Shown one piece after another: positions 9,401-18,400 of a stretch of DNA of 64,000 nucleotides (its first letter is position 1; the number at the start of each line of letters is the position of its first letter). The notes under the pieces were generated by a model. It worked only from the letters and a program-made list of their open reading frames with translations. It did not search any database and was not told the origin of the DNA. A program made the position numbers and the translations under genes. Source of the stretch: Bradyrhizobium nitroreducens (GTDB lineage: Bacteria; Pseudomonadota; Alphaproteobacteria; Rhizobiales; Xanthobacteraceae); contig NZ_LFJC01000003.1 of assembly GCF_002776695.1 (NCBI RefSeq), positions 4,038,135 through 4,102,134 of the forward strand, given 5' to 3'.

Positions 9401-12400
9401 GCCGAGATGATCACCGCCTGTCCGGTGATCGTCCGAGTGGACGTCGCGGTGGCCGGCGTATCCGCGGTCTTCGCCGTGATCGCATCCGGCTGGATGTTGA
9501 TGACCTGGAAGAAGGCCGAGCAGCCCGCGCAGTTGAACGGCGTCTTGTACGGACCGCTATCCGCGTAGACGTTCCGCCCGTCATAGGTCGTTTTCTCCCA
9601 CGGCGCAGTCGAGATGACCTGACTGGTCGGCCCCTCGATCTGCTGGAGCGTGCTGACGCTCGGTACGCTGCCGGCGTTGGGATTGCCGTTGCCGGGCGCG
9701 CCCTGGCCCATCGGCAGGAAGATCGACGAATAGAGCGAGGTGCCGTCGTAGAACGTCATCAGCATGCGCGCGGTGAAGATCGTGCTGGCGTCGGCGTTGC
9801 CGACGGGTTGATACACGCCGTGGCTGCCGTCGGTGCAGCAATAGTAGAAATAGGGGTGATCGGTTCCCGAAGCGATATGCGGAGCCGTATAGTAGTCGCC
9901 GTAGGCGCCGAGATAGGTCGCCGCCGTCATCACTGCCGTCAGCGCGTCTTCGGGCCTGTCTTCAGTGGTGGCCCATTGCGAGGTGACCGCGCTGCCGCTG
10001 TCGTAGAAGCTCCCGATACCGCCGAGGAAGGTGAAGGTGCCCTTGGGCACCACGATCTGGACGGTCGCGGCACTGAGCGACTGCGATGCGACGACACTGC
10101 CGAGATTGTTGATGATCTTGAGCAGGCCGTTGGCGTTGTTGACGGCGCCGTTGAAATAGATGTCGGGCGTGCGGGTCAGCACGTTGCCGTTCTGGTCGAT
10201 GCCTTGACCGGAGTCAGGATCCAGACGGTTGTAGGTGGCGGAGACGTCGATGACCGGCGTCGCGCTCGGCATCGCGGTGAAGGTCACGTTGGAGTGCGAA
10301 TCCGGGTCGACATGGTCGATCTGGCGATAGGTGATGTTACCTCCGGTCACCTCGGTGACCGTGAGGTTGCCCAGGCTCATGAAGTCGAGGCCCTTGTTCT
10401 CGATCTTGATCAATGGCGAGCTGCGCGCGATCACCGCGGGCGCGGCAGGATTGGTGCCGCTGTTTCCGGTGAGCTTCTGCGCCAGGATCGAGACGTTGCC
10501 GGCGGACACCAGGATGTCGCCGAACGCGAAGGCGTTACCGGGCGCGTCGGAGGTGAACGGCGCCTGCTTGATCAAGGTGTCGATCTGCCGTTGGATGTCG
10601 CCGGTCGGATCGGTGCCGGACGGCGACATGCTGGCGGGCGCCGTCGGCGTCGCCGCCGCGAGCTGGGCGCGGACCTGCCCCTCGGTGAGGCCGGTCAGCG
10701 ATGCCAGCTGGTTGACCACCAGCTGGTAGGGATTGAAGTTGCCGACGATGGCGTATTGGACCGTCTGATGGTTCCAGCTCATCACCGGGCTGAAGTGATT
10801 GACGTCGGAGACGGACTCCAGGGTCAGCGCGGAGTAAGGGCTCGTCGTGCTCAGGGTCGGCGTGCCCGCGCCGAGCTCGATCGTGATCGTGACGTCGTTG
10901 TTGATGCCCGCCACCACCAGGCCGTTGAGCGCGACATCCCCGGTTCCGCTGGTGTGGCTGTGGTTGTCGCTGTTCTTGGCGCTGAAGATATCGAGATACG
11001 GATTGTAGTTGCTGCCGTTGCCGGTGGCCGTGACCTGGCCCTGCGTGGCGCCGAGATAGATGTCGCGCGCGCCGAGCACGCTCGAGGTCGGGGCCAGCGT
11101 CAGGCTGGTGGTGTCGTCGGCATTGGCCGTGCCGCGATAGAGCGTTGAGATCGGAATGGCGGTGTTGTTGTAGACCACCGTGGTTGCCGTCGCCTGGATG
11201 CTGCTGAAGACGGTGCCGTCACCGGACAGGCCGGCATACATGGTGATGTCACGCCAGGCCACGATCTTCGCGTTGTCGCCGACATTGACGGACTGGTTGG
11301 CGTGAACCCAGCTGTTGGTGCTGGCGCCGACGCCCGCGATCGCGCCGTAGAGGCTGGCATTGGCGTTGTTGGCCGCCGCCATCTTCGCGGCCGTGCCGAC
11401 ATAGATCTTGCCGGCGCTGAACAGCTCGCGGGCGTTGATGTTGACCGCGAGCGTGGCATTCGCCGTCATGTTGGATTCGGCGCCGCCGCCGGCGAAGAAG
11501 CTGGCGGTAGCGAGGCTCGCGGTATCGTTGGTGTTCAGCGTGTTGTAGGCCTCGATGTTGATCACCGCGGTCGAGGTCCTGGGATCGTCGTTGAGGCTCA
11601 GCACCGTGCCGGCGCCGATATTGGTGGTGACGCGCTGGGTCACGAAGGACTCGCTCAGCGCCGCCGCTCCCGAGAACGAGCCGCCCGAGCCCGATCGCGC
11701 GCCGCCTCCGGCCTGATTGACGATGTCGTTGGCGATGACGACCATGTCGCCGGCCGCCGAGTTGATGATCAGATGCGTCCCTACGTCCGCCGTGGTGGTG
11801 GAATCGACCTCATTTCTCGCCTTTCCGGCGGAAACGCCCGCCGTGGACGCCTGATAGGCGTCGCCGCTGGCCGCGTAGTTCGTGGTGTGCGTCGCCTTGA
11901 TCGTCAGGCCGCCGAGATAGATCGTGTCGTCCGCCGTGCCGCCGTCGAACCGCGCGTTCGTCACGGCGGTCGAGCTCGTGGTGGCGACCGCCGCGGCGCC
12001 GGCATAGGTGCCACCGGCGCCGACCGTCGCGTTGGAGACGTTGGTATCGGTACCGGTGGCCGTGATCCGGAGGATGCCGGTATAATTGCCGTGGTTGAGA
12101 TTATCCATGTCCGCCGGCGCACCCAGATAGGCATAGGTGTGTGCGCTGGACGATGTCTGCGCGACGGTCGCGCCGAGCGCCAGGAACCCGCTCGAAAGGC
12201 CGGTCCCCTCGGCGTACTGGGCGCTGTCGTTCTCGGCTGCGATGGTGACGTTGGCGTTCGGCAGCCGGATCCCCGTCCCGCCATAGGCGTTGACCGTCGC
12301 GTTTTCGGACGCCACGGCCAGGCTGCCCTGCGCGCCGATCAGCGAACCGCCGCCGCCTGCGAGCGCCTTGGCCCAGGTCGTGGTGCCACTGGTCGGAACC

Positions 12401-15400
12401 AGCGCCATGGCGGTCACCGCGAGCGCACCGCCTGAGAAGCTGGCGTTGTCGCCGACATCGGCCGTCACCGTGGCGCCGACCGTGGACTTGGCGATGGCAA
12501 CGCCGACGGCAGCGCCGCCGACCGAAACACCGATCGCCTCGCTTGCAAGATTGGGCGTGATGGACGCCGAGACCAGCGTACCGGCGCCGGCCGCGGACGT
12601 CGTGATCGAGGCACTGCTGCCGATCTCCGCCAGCACGGACGAGTTCTCATGAGCCTCCGCATCCGCGCCCACGCCGGCGACGATGCCGCCGCCGAGTGCG
12701 GTTGCCGTCGTCGTCAACGTGCCCGCCCCGCTTGCTCCAACTGCCAGAGTCGCGACGTTGACGGTGGAGCCGTTCAGCACCCGCGCGGCGACCGAGCTCG
12801 TTCGGCTTGCCGTTGCGACCGATGCGCCGACCGCCACGGCGCCGCCGGTGACGCCGCCGGTGAAGACCACTTGGGTCGTCGAATCCTGCGCCATGACGGC
12901 GGCGCCATTGCCGGTGCCGCTCGCGCCGGTGATCTGGCCGCCGAGCAGGGCCACCACGGAGTTGCTGACATTGCCGACCGCCACGGCGGCCTGAGCGCCG
13001 AAGTAGAGCGCCGCACCGCCGGCGATCGCCTCGGTATCGATGGTCTTGCCACTATAGGGGCCGGTATTGGCGTCCTTGACGACGGCCGTAACAGTGACGG
13101 ACGGCGACGAGACGGCCAAAGGTGTATCTGCCGCCACCAGCACGCCGGAGCCGTTGCGTCCGTAGTCGCTGAGATTCGCGAGCACGGTGCTGTTGACGCT
13201 GGTGTAGCCGATGCCGGCCCCGATGCCGAGATTCTTCGCAAAGCCGGCGCCGAGCAGATACATCTTGGCCGCATTGGCGCTGGTGGCAGCGACATTGACC
13301 TGCGTGCCCGTGACGTTGCCGCCCGCGATCTGCGCGACGACGGCGTCGTTGCCCCCGCTCAGCACACTGCTGACATCGTAAGTCGAGCTGACATTGGCAC
13401 TGTTCGGATTGCCGGCGGTGCCGCTGGCGACCGCACCACTGCCATGCGTGTTGCTGGTGCCGCTGTTGACGGATGCGATGGTGCCGTTGCCACCCTGATT
13501 GAGCTGGCCGGTCTGCTGGCCCTGGGTGTCGGCGTCGGCGGTGTTGGTGCCGATGATGATGACGCCGACAGTCGCGCCGATGCCGACGCTGCCGCCAATG
13601 CCGGCGGTGACCGCGTAGGACAGCACCTCCTTGGTGCTGAGCGCATTGACGTTGATCGCGCCTGACGAGTTCAGATTGCTGTTCCAGCTCTCCGCGACGG
13701 TCCGGCTCTTGAAACTGATCACGTTGGCGGCGGCACCGACGCCGACCCCTCCTCCGCTGGCGCCGACCGCGAGCGCGCCCGCGATCTCCTTGATCGCGAC
13801 GTCCTCGTTGGCGTTGACCGTGACCGCGCCGGCCGCGCCGCCCGTCACCCCCTGCAGCGTGGTGTCGTAGACGCCGGCGATGGTGGTGTTGTTGGCGATC
13901 TCGATGTTCGCCATCCCGGCGATCGCGGCGGTGCCGGTCGAGAGCGCGCCGCCGATGGCATAGGCCTCGAAGCGGTTCTTGGTCTTGGCCTCGACGTCGA
14001 GCGCGCCGCTCAAATTGAGCGCGGTGGTGTGCGCGGCGCCGTTGCCCTGATAGCGGAACTCATCGCCGACATAGGCCAGCGTCCGGTTCGAGGAGACCTG
14101 GACCAGGAACGCGGCGCCGATCGCGGCCTGGCTGCCATAGGCGCCGGAGCCGTTCGCGGAGAAGATGCCGGTGCTGTTGTTGGCGTTGACCGTCAGCGAC
14201 GAAGCGGTCAGCGCGCCGCCGTCGACATAGGCTTCCGTGGTCGCCTGGAAGACGTTCAGGCCGACCGAGCCGGTGTTGAAGCCGATCGCAATCGAGGATG
14301 CATCCTGTTCTGCATTGGCCTTCACGGTCACGGCGCCGACCGTCTCGCTCGACGACTGGACGCCGCCGACCGTGGCATTGGTGACATAGGCGAAAGTTTC
14401 GCGCGACATCGTCGTCGAGACAATCGTCGCGCCACCGCCGCCGCTGCTGCCGTAGGCGATGCCAGCGCCGAACGCGCCGGAATAGGAGAAGCTCGACGCG
14501 GCCACCTCGATCTGCGGCTTGAGCGTCGACGAGGTCAGACGCGTGTCGATGGACGCGCTGTCGATATAGGCTCGTGTCGCCCCGCTCATCACGTTGGTGA
14601 TCGGGTTGATCATGATCGAGATGCCGCCGCTCGCGGCGACCGACGCGACGTTGGTCACGGCCGCCTGGTGCGAGCTCGCGACCACGGCAAGGCCGCGCAG
14701 GACGTCCTGGTTCTCGGTGAGGTCGGGCGTGGTGTCGGTCGGCGCGTGGGCCGTGCCGAGATCGAAGGCATGGACGAGCGTGCCGTTGTTGACCGACAGC
14801 GTATCGGTGCTGCTGGTCCCGAGCGCGTCGACCCTGGTGTTCACTCCCGCGATGTAGGCGGCGGTGGTTCCGGTGATCTGGTTGGTCACCAGCGAACCCG
14901 CGCCGCCGGCCGCGCCCTTGCTGATCGACAGGGCGCCGGCGAACACGGCCGCCTTATCGTTGTTGCCAGCGACCACGCCGACATTGTTGGTGGCCGTGAC
15001 ATCGGCTCCGTTGATGCCGTTGGTGCCGGCGGCAGTGATGTTGGCGGTGACGTTGGTCCCCATCAGATTGGTGGCGACCGAACCGGCGAGCCCAACCTGC
15101 GAGGACATCGCAATGCCGACGGCGACAGTCAAGATGGCGGCATTCGAATTCGCACCGACGGCGACGCTACCGGATGCGGTCAGCTTGGAGCCGGTGACGC
15201 CGGCGCTGACATTGTTGGCGATGCTGCTGTAGACCAGCGCCAAGCCCGCGGCGCTGCCTTGCGTCGAGGCGCCCGCGATCGCGGCGGTTCCGGTGATGCT
15301 GGAATTGTCGGTCGCGTTGACGGAAATGTTCTTGGCCGTGACGCTCGATTGCGTCGTGCTGGACAAATTGTTGCCGATGGCCGCCGAGACGGTGTTTCCG

Positions 15401-18400
15401 ATCGAGCTGATCGTGGTGCCTCCCACGCCCGCAAACTGTCCGGTCGCGAGACCGAAGCCGATCGTGACCGCCTGGATCTTGGAAGAATCGACCGCGCTCA
15501 CGCTGACATTGCCGTTGCTGCCGGCCGTCATCAGCACATTGGCGATATAGGCCGAGTGCGTCGTCGCAACGGTGTTGTAGACGATCGAGGCGCCGACATT
15601 GTTCTTGCCGGCCTGGATCAGGCCCGCAACGGAGACGATGCTGGCGCCCGGACCGTTGCCCGTGCCGTCGTTGAGCGCAGCCGCGCTGAAGTCGATGCAG
15701 TTCTGCCCGCCCGTGCCGCCGGCGACCGTGCAGGTATCCGTGGCGAGATGATTGTTGTTCGACTTCCTGACGAGATTGCCGAGCGCGGTGTCAAGCGCCG
15801 ACACCGCGCCGCTGTCCGCCAGCACCGTCACGCGGCCGACATTGATGCTCACCGTCGAGCCGCTGTTGATGTAGGCCGTGGTGGTCGGCGTGATCTCGCT
15901 GACGACGACGGCGCCGGCAAGGCTGTTGGCGCTGGCCCCTCCCCCGCCCGAGGCCGCACCAGCCGCAATCACGCTGGCGCTGTCGGCCAGCACCAGCAGG
16001 CTGTCGTAGTTCGAGATCCCTGTGCTGCGGATATGCGCGTCGGTCGCGTTGCCGCCGGTGGGATCGCCGATCGACGCATAGGTCAGCCCGATGCCGACGC
16101 CGGCCTGGCCGCCCGAGATATAGAGCGAGCCGCCGCCGATCGCGATGTTCGTGGTCTGATAGGCGTCGACCTCGAGCGCGCGATTGACGCCGGTCGCCTG
16201 GCCCGTGATCGTCGAGCTCTCGATATAGGCGTTGGCGCTGTCCGTGATGATGCCGACCGAGGCCGACAGCGAGGCCGCGTTGGATTTCGATCCCGCCACG
16301 CCGATGGCGACGATGGTCTCCGAGCCGCCGTTGAGCGCCTGAACCGTCACCGAACTCTGGTTGTTCATGGTGGTGCCGTAGATGTAGGCGAGCGTCGCGT
16401 TGTTCGACATCGCCGCGGCAATGGCACCGCCGATCGCAGCTCCCTGGGCGGATGCCCCGGCCAGATTGAGTGCCGCCGAACCGGAGCCACTGTTGAGCAT
16501 CGTGTCGTTCAGGGCCTGAACGATCGTGCTGGTCGTGACGGTGCCAGCCGTCGTGTACTTGTTGACCGTCGTGTTCCTGATATAGGCGCTGGTGCCGAGC
16601 GCGACGTCGCCGATCGACGAACTGCCGGCGAGATCGATACTGAAACCGTCGGTGCTCGAGCCCGAGCTCGAGCCGATCTTGCTCGCGGCCGTCGCCACGC
16701 CGGCGGCCCCGCCGGTCGCACCTGCACCGGCGGCTCCCGCCTTGTCCGAGAAACTGGAGGCCTGCGGCTCGGAGATCGAAGCCGCGACCGCTGCGGTCGT
16801 GATGCGTCCGGACGTGGTCGCACTGATCGTGAGATTGTCGACGTTGACGGCCCCGCTGCCGCCGCCATTGCCGGCGAACGGATCGTCGGCGCTGAAGGGA
16901 CCGGGCCTGATATCGGAATGATTGTCGCCGATATAGGCCGACGTGTCGGTGTTTGCACCGAGATAGGCGACCGCCAATCCGACGGCCGAACCGCCGCTGG
17001 TGTTCCGGCTCATTGCCCCCGCCAGCGTGATGACCGACAGGTCCTGCTGCGCCAGGATTCCGACCGTCGGAGCGTAGACGGTTGCCTGGCTCGATATCGA
17101 GGCATGAGTCGTGTTGTTGAGGAAGCCGAGCGAGGTGATGCCGTTGAGCGCCAGGGCGCCCGCAGCCTTGCCGGACGTCGGAGCAACCGCAATGAACTGA
17201 TCGGAGGTGATGGCGTTGACGGCGATATCGTCCGCCGCCCGCACCGTCGCGCCGTCCGAGATGCCGGCGATGGTCCTGGTGTTGAACTGAACGAGATTGA
17301 GCGCGCCGCCGACCGAGGAGCCGCCCGACGTGTTGCCGGGCAGGAAGCCGAGCGTACCGACATTGCCGGCCGCGTCGATCGAGGCCGTGGTCGTGGTCGC
17401 CGCGATCTGGATGCTGGTGTCGTAGGTGTGGACGTCACCGTTGTTGACCGTCGCGGACCAGCTGCTGCCGCAGGCCGCGGTGGTGCAAGTCGCGGTCAGA
17501 CTCGCGCTGCCGGCCACCCACGCCGTCGTGTTGTTGTTCACGACGAAATGGTTCAGCGAGCCGGCGATACCGATCGTGTCGCCGGCGTCGGCCGTAGCGT
17601 TGGCATAGCTCGTCAGGATATTGCCGCCAACGCCGAGATTGCCGTTGAGATGGCCGAGGACCTCGGTCAGTCCGTCCCACTTCAGCCAGGTATTGGTGAT
17701 CGGCATCGAGGTGGTGGCGTCAACGGCGATGTTGGCCGCGTTGACGGTGGTGCCGCTGCCGATATAGGCGTTGGAATTGTGGTTGAAATTGCCCCAGGCG
17801 ACCGCCGCGCTGATCGCGACGCCCTCGCCGCTGGTAACGTCCTTGGTGATCGCGGAAGCCGTCGCATTGCTGCGCACGCCCCGATCGATGAGAGTGCTGA
17901 CGACCGCGACGTTGCCGCTGACATAAAGGCTCGGCGCGCCGCCGCTCGGATTCTGGCCGATCGATGCCGTCGCGTTTTCGGTGCTGTTGGCCAGCGACAG
18001 CGCACCGGCGGCCTTGAAATTGAAGTCCACCGGCATCAGCGAGACCATCTGCTGAGCCATCATCCCCGTCAGGCTGGGGCTGGAGACCAAGAACTCCTGG
18101 ATCGCGCCGACCAGGGCCGGCGTACCGACAATGGTCGACGCCATGGTCGAGTTGCTCGTCGTGTTCGAGGTCGCCTCGACCAGAACGGAGCCGTTCATCC
18201 GCGACGACGCGCTGGTGCCCAGCGACGAGCCGAGCTTCGCGTTTGCGGATGTGGTGACGTCGCTGATCGCGAGCGCCCCGCCAACACCACCGCTGGCGGT
18301 CGGCGTGCTCAGCGCAACCGACGTGGCGCCGGTCGAGAACGAGTTGTTGTTGATCGCCCGCACTGTCAGCGAGTTGCCGGATGCATTCACGGTGCCGACG

